Positions 34,618-43,238 of a stretch of DNA of 64,000 nucleotides are shown in pieces. Under the pieces are notes generated by a model. That model was not told the origin of the DNA. It did not search any database and saw only the letters and a program-made list of their open reading frames with translations. Source of the DNA: Streptomyces tardus (GTDB lineage: Bacteria; Actinomycetota; Actinomycetes; Streptomycetales; Streptomycetaceae); contig NZ_JAELVF020000001.1 of the NCBI RefSeq assembly GCF_018101125.2, forward strand, positions 4,319,629 through 4,383,628, written 5' to 3'. The position numbers and the translations under genes are program-made. The first letter of the stretch is position 1. The number at the start of each line of letters is the position of its first letter.

Positions 34618-35355
34618 TCAGTTGGGGGAGGTCGGCTGCTGGGTGAGGTCGGTGGCCGGGAGCGAGGGCAGCTTGCCGAGCAGCGCCGACTCGCGGCGCA
34701 GCAGCCGCAGTTCGTCCGCCAGCCGGGTCGCGGTGTCCGGCGCCTGGAGCAGCCGCTGCTTGGTGGGGGTGTCCAGCACGGAGGCGGCGGCGACGAGGTA
34801 GGAGATCACCGACGGGTCCTCCGGCAGTTCCTGCTCGCCGGAGAGGCTGCGCTCATGGGCGCCCGCGAGACGCTTCTGGTACGTGCGGAAGGCGCGCAGC
34901 ACGCCCTGCGAGAGCGCCGCGGCGCCGTCGCCGTCCTCCTCGGGCAGCTCCTCGACCTCACCGACCAGATGGTCCCCGCTCGCGTCCACCGAGCGCAGCG
35001 TGAACCGGGTGGTGCCGGTCGCCAGCAGCTCGTAGCCCGAACCGTCCTCCCGCTCCCGGATGTTCGAGGCGTCCGCCACGCAGCCCACGGAGAAGAACGA
35101 GTCGGCGGGGTCGGCGCCGAAGCCGTCGGCGGGGCCGGCGGGCCGGTCGTCCTCGTCCGGCAGCCCGGACCCGGTCGGCGCGACCTCGTGCCCCTCCCGG
35201 ATGCCGATCACGCCGAACTGCCGCGGCTCGTCCTCGGAGGTCTCCAGCAGCGTCCGCACCAGCGCCCGGTACCGCGGCTCGAAGATGTTCAGCGGCATCA
35301 CGAGACCGGGGAAGAGCACGGTGTTCAGCGGAAACAGCGGCAGGTGCGTCGTCAC
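34618..35355 (-). CDS. LON substrate-binding-domain protein
   Basis: A 245-residue stand-alone protein with the N-terminal domain of Lon protease (HLPLFPLNTVLFPGLVMPLN, IFEPRYRALV, FGVIGIREGHE) but no ATPase or protease domains. The second half is helical with FRTYQKRLAG and SVISYLVAAASVLDTPTKQR, as in other LonN-type proteins. The role is unknown, perhaps substrate recognition. I chose the GTG at 35355, which matches the start of the domain and follows a TAAGCT -10-like sequence with no ribosome site, over the in-frame start 54 bp upstream. Confidence 0.88.
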   Translation of the reverse strand: MTTHLPLFPLNTVLFPGLVMPLNIFEPRYRALVRTLLETSEDEPRQFGVIGIREGHEVAPTGSGLPDEDDRPAGPADGFGADPADSFFSVGCVADASNIREREDGSGYELLATGTTRFTLRSVDASGDHLVGEVEELPEEDGDGAAALSQGVLRAFRTYQKRLAGAHERSLSGEQELPEDPSVISYLVAAASVLDTPTKQRLLQAPDTATRLADELRLLRRESALLGKLPSLPATDLTQQPTSPN

Positions 35356-35363
35356 AGTCGGGC

Positions 35364-35369
35364 AGCTTA
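35364..35369 (-). promoter_or_regulatory. candidate leaderless -10 for the LON-domain gene
   Basis: TAAGCT on the minus strand lies 8 bp before the GTG at 35355. No ribosome site is visible, which again suggests a leaderless transcript. Confidence 0.35.
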
Positions 35370-35473
35370 ACGGCAGTGGTGCGCCACCGTGCGCCCACCG
35401 GCGCGCCACCGCGGTGGCCGTGCGCCGCCTCCGCCGGGCTGCGCGGGCGGTCCGCGGTGCTGACGGGCCCGGC

Positions 35474-37162
35474 TCACTGCCTGCGCAGCAGGCGCGTGGT
35501 GCCGGCGGCGACCGTCGTGGCCAGCACCCAGCCGGCCAGGATCAGCGCGGAGGCGATCCACTGGTAGTGGCCCTCGGGCCGCCAGGCCGAGTCGTGGCCG
35601 AGGTCGATGACGGGCAGCAGCATGTCGAGGGCGTACAGCGCCGCGTCCCAGTGCGGGCCCTCGTCGCCGCGCGGCTCGGGCTTGTTGGCGCTGAAGTACA
35701 CCGTGCCCGAGGCCCAGAGCACCGCCATCCACACGGCCGCCAGGCCCGGCTTGTACCCGTAGGCGACCGTCCAGTCCTGGAGGTAGCCCCACAGCTTCCC
35801 GGCCAGCGGCAGGGTCTCGCGCCGCCGCCGCTGCTTTGCCAGGAGTACGCGCCGCGCCTCGGCGTCCTCGCCGCTGTTGCGCAGCACGGTGGCCAACTGC
35901 TCGTAGGGCTCCGCGGAGTACTCGGGCGTCGCCGTCGCCACCCACCGCAGCCGCTCCTCCAGCGGGAACGGGCCGAGCGGGATCAGATGCTCGTAGCTGA
36001 AGCCGGCCATCCACAGGCCTTCGTTCACCGGCCAACTGGAGGCACGGTCCACGAGGTTGCCGACGGTGGCGCCGGAGAGCACCACCCGGCCCCGGCTGAT
36101 CCGCTCCGGGGTGAAGCACAGCTCGGGCGTCTGCACCCGCCGCAACGACAGCTCCTGCCCGCGCTCCAGTACCACCCGGGCGCGGTCCAGCACGAGGGAG
36201 TCCCCGAACCGGCCGTCGTCCAGCTTCATCCCGCCCATGCAGTGGAAGTGCTGGAGCGGTGGGTCCAGCGGGTCCGGCGGCTCGACGGGCGGTGGCGGGG
36301 TGGTGCGGCCCGGTTGGGGGAAGCGGGTGCCGGTCGGGGGAGTCATGCTCAGCATGTGCCGCGCTCCCGAGGGCCCGAACGCGGCGAAGTGCGCGAACCT
36401 CTCCACCTGCAACTGCGGGGCGTGCAGGGCGTACGGGCCGCGGCGGTTGCTCAGCTCGCTGCCGTACATGAAGAGCGAGCCGCCCACCCGCGCCCCGCGC
36501 ATCGACACCTCGCCGCTGGCCAGCAGCAGGCTGGCCTGGAGGTCCTGACCGACCGTCAACCCGTCGGCGGCCACCGCCCGTCCGCGCCGGCCGCCGGCGA
36601 CGGTGACCTCGTTCATCATCAGGTCGGTGCCGATGCTCGCGTCGGTGAGCCGGATGCCACCGGGGACGGTGCAGCGCGGCAGGTGCAGATCACCGTCGGT
36701 GCTCACCCGGGCCGCCTCCAGGCGCGGGATGCGGCAGCCGATGAAGCGACCGGTGCTCAGCCGGCACTCGGCGAGCAGCACCTCCTCCTCGAAGCGGCAG
36801 TGCCGAAGCTCGAAGAAGGGCTGGACCGAGCCACCGGACAGATCGAGCCGCCCGATGATCTGGGCGCCCGCCAGATGCAGCGCGGCGACCCTGCCCAGCA
36901 GCGGCGGCGGACCGTGGAGCAGCAGCAGCGCGATGATCCGGGCGCGCACGGTGCGGCGCTCGCTCCAGGGCCGGATGCCGTTCGGATCGTCCTCGACAAG
37001 ATCGCCGGTGCGCAGGTCGTAGCTGCTGCCGTTGCGGAACGCCTGCCACATCGCCCATTCCGTGGGGGTCAACCGCAGCGCTGCCGGCGGCTCGCCGTCG
37101 TCCAGCGGCTCGCTCACTCCAGGTCCCCCACTCTCGACATCCCCCTGCTCCCACGAACCCAC
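35474..37162 (-). CDS. membrane-anchored repeat protein, often labelled oxidoreductase; function unknown
   Basis: A 562-residue protein. Residues about 75-350 consist of short beta-rich repeats resembling pentapeptide or bactofilin-like solenoids (AALHLAGAQIIGRLDLSGG, EVLLAECRLSTGRFIGCRI, EVSMRGARVGGSLFMYGSEL), broken by a Pro-rich loop near TRFPQPGRTTPPPPVEPP. Residues about 420-460 hold helical YEQLATVLRNSGEDAEARRV. The end has two membrane spans (AAVWMAVLWASGTVYFSANK and YQWIASALILAGWVLATTVA). Homologs in Streptomyces carry an unsupported oxidoreductase label; I see no cofactor motif. An alternative GTG start is at 37117. It is divergent from the his operon. Confidence 0.78.
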   Translation of the reverse strand: MGSWEQGDVESGGPGVSEPLDDGEPPAALRLTPTEWAMWQAFRNGSSYDLRTGDLVEDDPNGIRPWSERRTVRARIIALLLLHGPPPLLGRVAALHLAGAQIIGRLDLSGGSVQPFFELRHCRFEEEVLLAECRLSTGRFIGCRIPRLEAARVSTDGDLHLPRCTVPGGIRLTDASIGTDLMMNEVTVAGGRRGRAVAADGLTVGQDLQASLLLASGEVSMRGARVGGSLFMYGSELSNRRGPYALHAPQLQVERFAHFAAFGPSGARHMLSMTPPTGTRFPQPGRTTPPPPVEPPDPLDPPLQHFHCMGGMKLDDGRFGDSLVLDRARVVLERGQELSLRRVQTPELCFTPERISRGRVVLSGATVGNLVDRASSWPVNEGLWMAGFSYEHLIPLGPFPLEERLRWVATATPEYSAEPYEQLATVLRNSGEDAEARRVLLAKQRRRRETLPLAGKLWGYLQDWTVAYGYKPGLAAVWMAVLWASGTVYFSANKPEPRGDEGPHWDAALYALDMLLPVIDLGHDSAWRPEGHYQWIASALILAGWVLATTVAAGTTRLLRRQ

Positions 37163-37210
37163 CGCGTGACGGGCTCCGCGCCGACGGTCAGCGGCCTCGT
37201 CCCGACACCT

Positions 37211-37227
37211 GTATCACGCTCTGATAC
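37211..37227. promoter_or_regulatory. operator-like inverted repeat upstream of hisD
   Basis: GTATCA-CGCTC-TGATAC is a perfect 6-bp inverted repeat with a 5-bp spacer, 42 bp before the hisD GTG and about 50 bp before the start of the divergent membrane protein gene. Its size fits a dimeric regulator site that could affect either gene. No regulator is assigned. Confidence 0.45.
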
Positions 37228-37268
37228 GACGAGCTTTCCCCCTTCGCACGTCTGCGACACTGGGTGAC

Positions 37269-38600
37269 GTGCTGCAAGCAATCTCGCTGGACCGAATCGA
37301 TCTTCGCGGCGCCGCCTCTGCGGACGGTGTCGACCGCGATCTGCTGCCCCGCGCCGAACTCGACGTGGAAGCCGCCCTGGACAAGGTGCGGCCGATCTGC
37401 GAGGACGTGCGCCATCGCGGCACCGAGGCCCTCATCGACTGCGCACGCCGCTTCGACGGCGTGGAGTTGACCGAGGTCAGAGTACCGGCAGCGGAGATCG
37501 ACAAGGCCCTCGCCGAGCTCGACCCCCGGGTGCGGGCCGCGCTGGAGGAGTCGATCCGCCGCGCCCGCATCGTCCACCGCGAGCAGCGGCGCCAGGACAC
37601 CACCGTCGCGGTGGTGCCCGGCGGCACCGTGACCGAGCGCTGGGTGCCGGTCGAGCGGGTCGGTCTCTACGTCCCCGGCGGTAACGCGGTGTATCCGTCC
37701 TCGGTCGTCATGAACGTCGTGCCCGCGCAGGAGGCGGGGGTGCGGTCGCTGGCCGTCACCTCCCCACCGCAGGCCGCTTTCGGCGGGCTGCCGCACCCCA
37801 CGATCCTGGCCGCCTGCGCTCTCCTCGGGGTGGACGAGGTCTACGCCGCGGGCGGCGCCCAGGCGATCGCCATGTTCGCCTACGGGACGAGCGAGTGCGC
37901 GCCGACCAGTTTGGTGACCGGCCCGGGCAACATCTACGTGGCGGCGGCCAAACGCCTGCTCAAGGGCCGTATCGGCATCGACGCCGAGGCAGGCCCCACC
38001 GAGATCGCGATCCTGGCCGACGACTCCGCCGAGCCCGCGCACGTCGCCGCCGACCTGATCAGCCAGGCCGAGCACGACGTACTGGCCGCCGCCGTGCTGG
38101 TCACCCCCTCGACGGCACTGGCCGAGGCGGTCGACGCCGAGCTGACCCGGCAGGTTGCCGCGACCCGGCACCGCGAGCGGGTGGTCGAGTCGCTGACCGG
38201 CCGCCAGTCCGGCGTCGTGCTGGTCGACGACCTGGACCACGGGCTCGCGGTGGTGGACGCGTACGCCGCGGAGCACCTGGAGATCCAGACCGAGCGGGCC
38301 CCCGAGATCGCCGCCCGGGTCCGGAACGCCGGCGCGGTCTTCGTCGGCGCGTACGCCCCGGTCTCGCTCGGTGACTACTGCGCCGGGTCCAACCACGTGC
38401 TGCCGACGGGCGGTTGCGCCTGCCACTCCTCGGGTCTGTCCGTGCAGTCCTTCCTGCGCGGCATCCACGTCGTCGACTACGACCGGGACGCCCTCGCGGA
38501 GGTCGCCGGCCATGTCGTCACCCTCGCGGAGGCCGAGGACCTGCCGGCGCACGGCGACGCGCTGAAGGTCCGATTCGGCGGAGAGGTGCCGGGCCGATGA
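37269..38600 (+). CDS. hisD: histidinol dehydrogenase
   Basis: HisD oxidises L-histidinol to histidine in two NAD-dependent steps, the end of the pathway. The 443-residue protein has RVGLYVPGGNAVYPSSVVMN, GPGNIYVAAAKRLLKGRIGI, AGPTEIAILADDSA, SQAEHDVLAAAVLVTPS and the zinc-site region EHLEIQ, GDYCAGSNHVLPTGG. The GTG start lacks a ribosome site but has GACACT ending 7 bp upstream, so the operon mRNA may be leaderless. It heads the his operon and overlaps hisC by four bases (ATGA). Confidence 0.97.
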   Translation: MLQAISLDRIDLRGAASADGVDRDLLPRAELDVEAALDKVRPICEDVRHRGTEALIDCARRFDGVELTEVRVPAAEIDKALAELDPRVRAALEESIRRARIVHREQRRQDTTVAVVPGGTVTERWVPVERVGLYVPGGNAVYPSSVVMNVVPAQEAGVRSLAVTSPPQAAFGGLPHPTILAACALLGVDEVYAAGGAQAIAMFAYGTSECAPTSLVTGPGNIYVAAAKRLLKGRIGIDAEAGPTEIAILADDSAEPAHVAADLISQAEHDVLAAAVLVTPSTALAEAVDAELTRQVAATRHRERVVESLTGRQSGVVLVDDLDHGLAVVDAYAAEHLEIQTERAPEIAARVRNAGAVFVGAYAPVSLGDYCAGSNHVLPTGGCACHSSGLSVQSFLRGIHVVDYDRDALAEVAGHVVTLAEAEDLPAHGDALKVRFGGEVPGR

Positions 38601-39742
38601 CACGCATCGAGGAGCTGCCCGTCCGGGACGAGCTGCGCGGCAAGTCCCCGTACGGCGCGCCGCAGTTGGACGTCGCCGTGCGGCTGAACACCAACGAGAA
38701 CCCGTACCCGCTGCCCGAGGCGCTGGTGGCCCGGATCGCCGAGCGGGTCACCGAGGCCGCGCGCGAGCTCAACCGGTACCCGGACCGCGATGCGACCGAG
38801 CTGCGCGCCGGGCTCGCCGCGTACCTGACCCGCACCGCCGGCCACCGGGTCGGTCCGGAGGGCGTCTGGGCCGCCAACGGCTCCAACGAGATCCTCCAGC
38901 AGCTGCTCCAGGCCTTCGGCGGACCGGGCCGCACGGCGCTCGGCTTCGAACCGTCGTACTCCATGCACGCGTTGATCGCCCGCGGCACCGGCACCGGCTG
39001 GCTCTCCGGCCCGCGCCGGGAGGACTTCACCATCGATGTCGACGCGGCCGTGGCGGTCATCGCCGAGCAGCGCCCGCACGTGATCTTCGTCTGCTCACCG
39101 AACAACCCCACCGGCACCGCCGTCGCCGCGCGGACGGTGGTCGCGCTGCACGAGGCCGCCCAGGCCGCTCGCCCGGACAGCGGCGCGCTGGTGGTGGTGG
39201 ACGAGGCGTATGGCGAGTTCAGCCACCACCCCTCGCTGCTGCCGCTGATCGAGGGCCGGCCGAACCTGGTGCTCTCGCGCACCATGTCCAAGGCGTTCGG
39301 CGCCGCCGGGCTGCGGCTGGGCTATCTCGCCGCCGATCCGGCAGTCGTCGACGCCGTGCAGCTGGTGCGGTTGCCGTACCACCTCTCGGCCGTCACCCAG
39401 GCCACGGCGCTCGCCGCGCTGGAGCACACCGATACGCTGTTGGGGTACGTCGAGCAGCTCAAAGCCGAGCGTGACCGCATCGTCGCGGAACTGCGTGCGA
39501 CCGGCCTCGAAGTCACCGAATCCGACGCGAACTTCGTCCAGTTCGGCCGCTTCGAGGGCCCCGCCGCCACGAGCACGCTCCCGCTGACGGCGCACGAGAT
39601 GTGGCAGGCCCTGCTCGACAGGGGCGTGCTGGTCCGGGACAACGGCGTACCCGGCCGACTGCGGGTGACCGCGGGCACGCCGGCGGAGAACGACGCGTTC
39701 CTGGACGCGGTACGCGCAGTGACGAAGGAGAACAACCGATGA
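38597..39742 (+). CDS. hisC: histidinol-phosphate aminotransferase
   Basis: A 381-residue fold-type I PLP enzyme that converts imidazole acetol phosphate to histidinol phosphate. The motifs are LNTNENPYPLP, NGSNEILQQLLQAFGGPGR, SPNNPTGT, VVVDEAYGEFS and the PLP lysine in SRTMSKAFGAAGLRLGY. The ATG at 38597 overlaps the hisD stop (ATGA), which fixes the start; the open frame upstream is the shadow of hisD. It overlaps hisB in the same way, so hisD-hisC-hisB are translationally coupled. Confidence 0.97.
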   Translation: MTRIEELPVRDELRGKSPYGAPQLDVAVRLNTNENPYPLPEALVARIAERVTEAARELNRYPDRDATELRAGLAAYLTRTAGHRVGPEGVWAANGSNEILQQLLQAFGGPGRTALGFEPSYSMHALIARGTGTGWLSGPRREDFTIDVDAAVAVIAEQRPHVIFVCSPNNPTGTAVAARTVVALHEAAQAARPDSGALVVVDEAYGEFSHHPSLLPLIEGRPNLVLSRTMSKAFGAAGLRLGYLAADPAVVDAVQLVRLPYHLSAVTQATALAALEHTDTLLGYVEQLKAERDRIVAELRATGLEVTESDANFVQFGRFEGPAATSTLPLTAHEMWQALLDRGVLVRDNGVPGRLRVTAGTPAENDAFLDAVRAVTKENNR

Positions 39743-40332
39743 CCCGCGCAGGCCGGGTGGAACGCACCACCAAGGAAACCTCCGTCGTCGTGGAGCTGGC
39801 GCTCGACGGCACGGGCAAGGTCGACGTCACCACCGGAGTCGGCTTCTTCGACCACATGCTCGACCAGCTCGGTCGGCACGGTCTCTTCGATCTCACGGTC
39901 AAGACCGAGGGCGATCTGCACATCGACAGCCACCACACGATCGAGGACACCTCGCTCGCGCTGGGCGCCGCGTTCCGGCAGGCGCTCGGCGACAAGCGCG
40001 GCATCGTGCGCTTCGCCAACTCCTCGGTGCCGCTGGACGAGTCGCTGGCCAACGTCACCGTCGACCTCTCCGGCCGTCCCTACCTCGTGCACAGCGAGCC
40101 CGAGGGAATGGCCCAGATGATCGGCCCCGACTACGACACCACGATGACCCGGCACATCCTGGAGTCCTTCGTGGCGCAGGCACAGGTCGCGCTGCACGTT
40201 CACGTGCCGTACGGGCGCAACGCGCACCACATCGTGGAGTGCCAGTTCAAGGCGCTCGCGCGAGCGCTGCGCGGTGCCAGCGAGATCGACCCGCGGCAGA
40301 CCGGCATCCCCTCCACCAAGGGCGCTCTGTGA
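39739..40332 (+). CDS. hisB: imidazoleglycerol-phosphate dehydratase
   Basis: A 197-residue monofunctional HisB (dehydratase only, without the phosphatase domain of enterobacterial HisB). The two metal-binding repeats are clear: FFDHMLDQLGRHG with DSHHTIEDTSLALGAAFRQA, and HILESFVAQAQVALHVHV with NAHHIVECQFKALARALR. The ATG overlaps the hisC stop, and the stop overlaps the GTG of the next small gene (GTGA). A separate histidinol-phosphatase must be encoded elsewhere, which is inference from its absence here. Confidence 0.97.
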   Translation: MTRAGRVERTTKETSVVVELALDGTGKVDVTTGVGFFDHMLDQLGRHGLFDLTVKTEGDLHIDSHHTIEDTSLALGAAFRQALGDKRGIVRFANSSVPLDESLANVTVDLSGRPYLVHSEPEGMAQMIGPDYDTTMTRHILESFVAQAQVALHVHVPYGRNAHHIVECQFKALARALRGASEIDPRQTGIPSTKGAL

Positions 40333-40484
40333 ACACGGTCTCCACCCTGCTGATCTTCGTCGGTCTCTTTCTGCTGGGTGGGGTCGTCTCCTTCTGGAAG
40401 CAGGGCATGCCCAAGGGCGTGATCGTGCTGCTCGGCCTCTGCTCGGCGATGGCGTTGGCCGCCGGCATCATGCGACTGGAGTGA
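40329..40484 (+). CDS. 51-aa single/double-span membrane protein in the his operon
   Basis: A 51-residue protein (MNTVSTLLIFVGLFLLGGVV, then SFWKQGMPKGVIVLLGLCSA and MALAAGIMRLE) with two short hydrophobic stretches. Its GTG overlaps the hisB stop (GTGA) and it ends a few bases before hisH, so it is coupled to the his operon. The codons show the normal strong GC3 bias, which supports expression. Function is unknown. Similar small ORFs lie at this position in other Streptomyces his operons as far as I recall. Confidence 0.8.
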   Translation: MNTVSTLLIFVGLFLLGGVVSFWKQGMPKGVIVLLGLCSAMALAAGIMRLE

Positions 40485-40488
40485 CGTG

Positions 40489-41133
40489 ATGAGTACCGCC
40501 AGGAAGCAGGTCGTCGTCTTCGACTACGGCTTCGGGAACGTGCGCTCCGCCGAGCGGGCGCTGGCCAGGGCCGGCGCCGAGGTGGAGATCACCGGGGACT
40601 ACGACCGGGCGATGAACGCCGACGGCCTGCTCGTGCCCGGCGTAGGTGCCTTCGGCGCCTGCATGGCCGGGTTGAAGCAGGCGCGCGGCGACTGGGTCAT
40701 CGGCCGCCGGCTCTCCGGCGGACGCCCGGTCATGGGTATCTGCGTCGGGATGCAGATCCTCTTCTCGCGCGGCGTCGAGCACGGAGTGGAGGCCGAGGGC
40801 CTCGACGAGTGGCCCGGCACGGTCGGCCCGCTGAAGGCCGACGTCGTACCGCACATGGGCTGGAACACCGTTCGGGCCCCGGAGGACAGTGCGCTCTTCG
40901 CCTCGCTGCCCCGCGACGCCCGCTACTACTTCGTCCACTCCTACGCCGCGCACGACTGGGAGATGGAGGCCCTCAGCGCCTCCATCCGCGCCCCCCTGGT
41001 CACGTGGTCCACGCACGGCGAGGACTTCGTCGCCGCCGTGGAGAACGGTCCGCTGTGGGCCACCCAGTTCCACCCCGAGAAGTCCGGCGACGCCGGAGCA
41101 CAGCTGCTGACCAACTGGATCGAGAGTCTTTAG
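40489..41133 (+). CDS. hisH: imidazole glycerol phosphate synthase, glutamine amidotransferase subunit
   Basis: HisH supplies ammonia from glutamine to HisF. The 214-residue class I amidotransferase has the oxyanion strand LLVPGVGAFGACM, nucleophile Cys85 in MGICVGMQILF and the His195/Glu197 pair in QFHPEKSGD. An in-frame GTG lies directly before the ATG at 40486; the ATG is preferred because ggag stands 8 bases upstream. It is followed without a gap by priA. Confidence 0.96.
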   Translation: MSTARKQVVVFDYGFGNVRSAERALARAGAEVEITGDYDRAMNADGLLVPGVGAFGACMAGLKQARGDWVIGRRLSGGRPVMGICVGMQILFSRGVEHGVEAEGLDEWPGTVGPLKADVVPHMGWNTVRAPEDSALFASLPRDARYYFVHSYAAHDWEMEALSASIRAPLVTWSTHGEDFVAAVENGPLWATQFHPEKSGDAGAQLLTNWIESL

Positions 41134-41862
41134 ATGACCGCCGCACTTGAGCTTCTGCCCGCCGTCGACGTACGGGACGGCCAGGCCGTACGCCTGGTCC
41201 ACGGAGAGTCCGGCTCGGAGACCTCCTACGGCGACCCGCTCCAGGCCGCGCTCGCCTGGCAGAGTGCCGGTGCCCAGTGGCTGCACCTGGTCGACCTCGA
41301 CGCCGCCTTCGGCACCGGTGACAACCGTGAGCAGATCGCCGAGGTCGCCCGCTCCATGGACATCAGGGTCGAGCTGTCCGGCGGCATCCGGGACGACGAG
41401 ACCCTGGCCGCCGCGCTGGCCACCGGGTGCACCCGCGTCAACCTCGGTACGGCCGCGCTGGAGAGCCCCGAGTGGGTCGCCAAGGTCATCGCCGAGCACG
41501 GCGACCGGATCGCGGTCGGTCTGGACGTGCGCGGCACCACACTGCGCGGGCGCGGCTGGACCCGCGACGGCGGCGATCTGTACGAGACGCTGGAGCGCCT
41601 GAACGCCGAGGGCTGCGCCCGGTACGTGGTCACCGACATCAACAAGGACGGCACCCTCCAGGGCCCGAACCTGGAGCTGCTGGCCGGCGTCTGCGCCGCC
41701 ACCGACCGTCCCGTCGTCGCCTCGGGCGGCGTCTCTTCGCTGGAGGACCTGCGGACGATCGCGTCCCTGGTGCCGCAGGGCGTGGAGGGTGCGATCGTGG
41801 GCAAGGCGCTTTACGCGAAGGCGTTCACCCTCGAAGAGGCACTGGAGGCGGTTTCGGCATGA
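41134..41862 (+). CDS. priA: bifunctional HisA/TrpF isomerase PriA
   Basis: PriA is the actinobacterial (beta-alpha)8 isomerase that acts on both ProFAR (HisA reaction) and phosphoribosyl anthranilate (TrpF reaction). The 242-residue protein has LLPAVDVRDGQAVRLVHGES with Asp12 at the first catalytic position, LSGGIRDDETL, VNLGTAALESPEW and VVTDINKDGTLQGPNL. No trpF gene is present in the window, in keeping with dual function in Streptomyces; dual activity is inferred from family and context. The start codon immediately follows the hisH stop. The stop overlaps the ridA-like gene. Confidence 0.93.
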   Translation: MTAALELLPAVDVRDGQAVRLVHGESGSETSYGDPLQAALAWQSAGAQWLHLVDLDAAFGTGDNREQIAEVARSMDIRVELSGGIRDDETLAAALATGCTRVNLGTAALESPEWVAKVIAEHGDRIAVGLDVRGTTLRGRGWTRDGGDLYETLERLNAEGCARYVVTDINKDGTLQGPNLELLAGVCAATDRPVVASGGVSSLEDLRTIASLVPQGVEGAIVGKALYAKAFTLEEALEAVSA

Positions 41863-42254
41863 CCATCGAGCGCGTGCAGTCCGACAGTCCGTGGGAAGAG
41901 TCGATCGGGTTCGCGCGCGCGGTGGCCGCGGGCGACCGGGTGCTGGTCGGCGGTACGACGCCCTTCCGGGGCGGGGTGCTGCACGGCGAGGGCGACCCGT
42001 ACCAGCAGGCGAGGGCGGCGGGCGAGAACGCGCTGGCCGCGCTCGACCGCTTCGGTCTCGGTGTCGACGCGGTCGTCCGCACTCGCCTGTACATCACCCA
42101 CAGCCGCGACGTGGACGCGGTCAGCCGGGCGCACAAGGAGCTGTTCGACGAGGCACGGCCGGTGTGCACGCTGGTCGTGGTCTCCGGCTTCGTGGACTCC
42201 CGCATCCTGGTCGAGATCGAAGTCGAAGCATTCCGAGGATCGCAAGGAGCATAG
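41859..42254 (+). CDS. RidA/YjgF-family protein
   Basis: A 131-residue RidA-family protein. Family blocks are GDRVLVGGTTPFRGGVLHGE, QARAAGENALAALDRFGLG, VVRTRLYITHSRDVDAVSR and RPVCTLVVVSGFVDSRILVE. RidA proteins hydrolyse reactive enamine/imine intermediates made by PLP enzymes; the catalytic Arg could be in VVRTRLYI or FVDSRILVEIE. Its place between priA and hisF, with an ATGA overlap to priA, points to protection of the pathway or of HisC, which is inference. Confidence 0.9.
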   Translation: MTIERVQSDSPWEESIGFARAVAAGDRVLVGGTTPFRGGVLHGEGDPYQQARAAGENALAALDRFGLGVDAVVRTRLYITHSRDVDAVSRAHKELFDEARPVCTLVVVSGFVDSRILVEIEVEAFRGSQGA

Positions 42255-42258
42255 GTCC

Positions 42259-43038
42259 GTGACCCTGGCCGTACGAGTCATTCCCTGCCTGGACGTGGAC
42301 GGCGGCCGGGTCGTCAAGGGCGTCAACTTCCAGAACCTGCGCGACGCCGGTGATCCGGTCGAGATGGCCGGGGTCTACGACGCCGAGGGCGCCGACGAGC
42401 TGACCTTCCTCGACATCACCGCCTCCTCCGGCGACCGGGAGACCACCTACGAGATGGTGCGCCGCACCGCCGAACAGGTCTTCATCCCGCTCACGGTGGG
42501 CGGCGGCGTACGCACCCCCGAGGACGTCGACCGGCTGCTGCGGGCGGGCGCCGACAAGGTCGGGGTGAACACCGCGGCCATCGCCCGGCCCGAGTTGATC
42601 CGGGAGATCGCCGAGCGCTTCGGTCGGCAGGTGCTGGTGCTCTCGGTGGACGCGCGCCGCTGCCGGGAGGACTCCGAGCACCCGCCGACGTCCTCGGGGT
42701 TCGAGGTGACCACCCACGGCGGCCGGCGGGGCACCGGGATCGACGCGGTCGAATGGGCCGAGCGGGCGGGGGAGTTGGGCGCGGGCGAGATCCTGCTCAA
42801 CTCGATGGACGCCGACGGCACCAGAGCCGGGTACGACACCGGGATGATCGCCGCCGTGCGTGCCCGGGTCGGCGTGCCGGTCATCGCCTCGGGCGGTGCG
42901 GGCAGCCCGTCCGACTTCCCGCCCGCGGTGGAGGCGGGCGCCGACGCGGTGCTGGCGGCGTCGGTCTTCCACTTCGGCGATCTGCGGATCGGCGAGGTGA
43001 AGGAGACCCTGCGCGCGGCCGGGCACCCGGTGCGCTGA
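42259..43038 (+). CDS. hisF: imidazole glycerol phosphate synthase, cyclase subunit
   Basis: HisF is the TIM-barrel cyclase that forms IGP and AICAR with HisH. The 259-residue protein has VRVIPCLDVDGGRVVKGVNF (first catalytic Asp), FLDITASSGDRET, LTVGGGVRTPEDVDRLLRAG, LNSMDADGTRAGYD (second catalytic Asp) and VIASGGAGSPSDF. The GTG at 42259 follows an aaggagc ribosome site at the end of the ridA gene. It is the last gene of this his operon; hisI lies separately at 45 kb and hisG/hisE are not in the window. Confidence 0.97.
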   Translation: MTLAVRVIPCLDVDGGRVVKGVNFQNLRDAGDPVEMAGVYDAEGADELTFLDITASSGDRETTYEMVRRTAEQVFIPLTVGGGVRTPEDVDRLLRAGADKVGVNTAAIARPELIREIAERFGRQVLVLSVDARRCREDSEHPPTSSGFEVTTHGGRRGTGIDAVEWAERAGELGAGEILLNSMDADGTRAGYDTGMIAAVRARVGVPVIASGGAGSPSDFPPAVEAGADAVLAASVFHFGDLRIGEVKETLRAAGHPVR

Positions 43039-43238
43039 GCCTTCCGCTCGCGGGCCCCCACCGTACGTACGCCTCCGGAGGTACGACGCGGGCCGCGGCA
43101 CGTGCTGCCGTGCCCGACGCGCCCACGTCTCCCGCCGCTGAGCTCAACGGCTGTGCGCAGTACCGGTGTTGGGCGAGGCGGCGGCGGTGCCCCGGAGAGT
43201 GCGGACGCCCGGTCCGGGGCACCTGCCGGCCGGACTGC

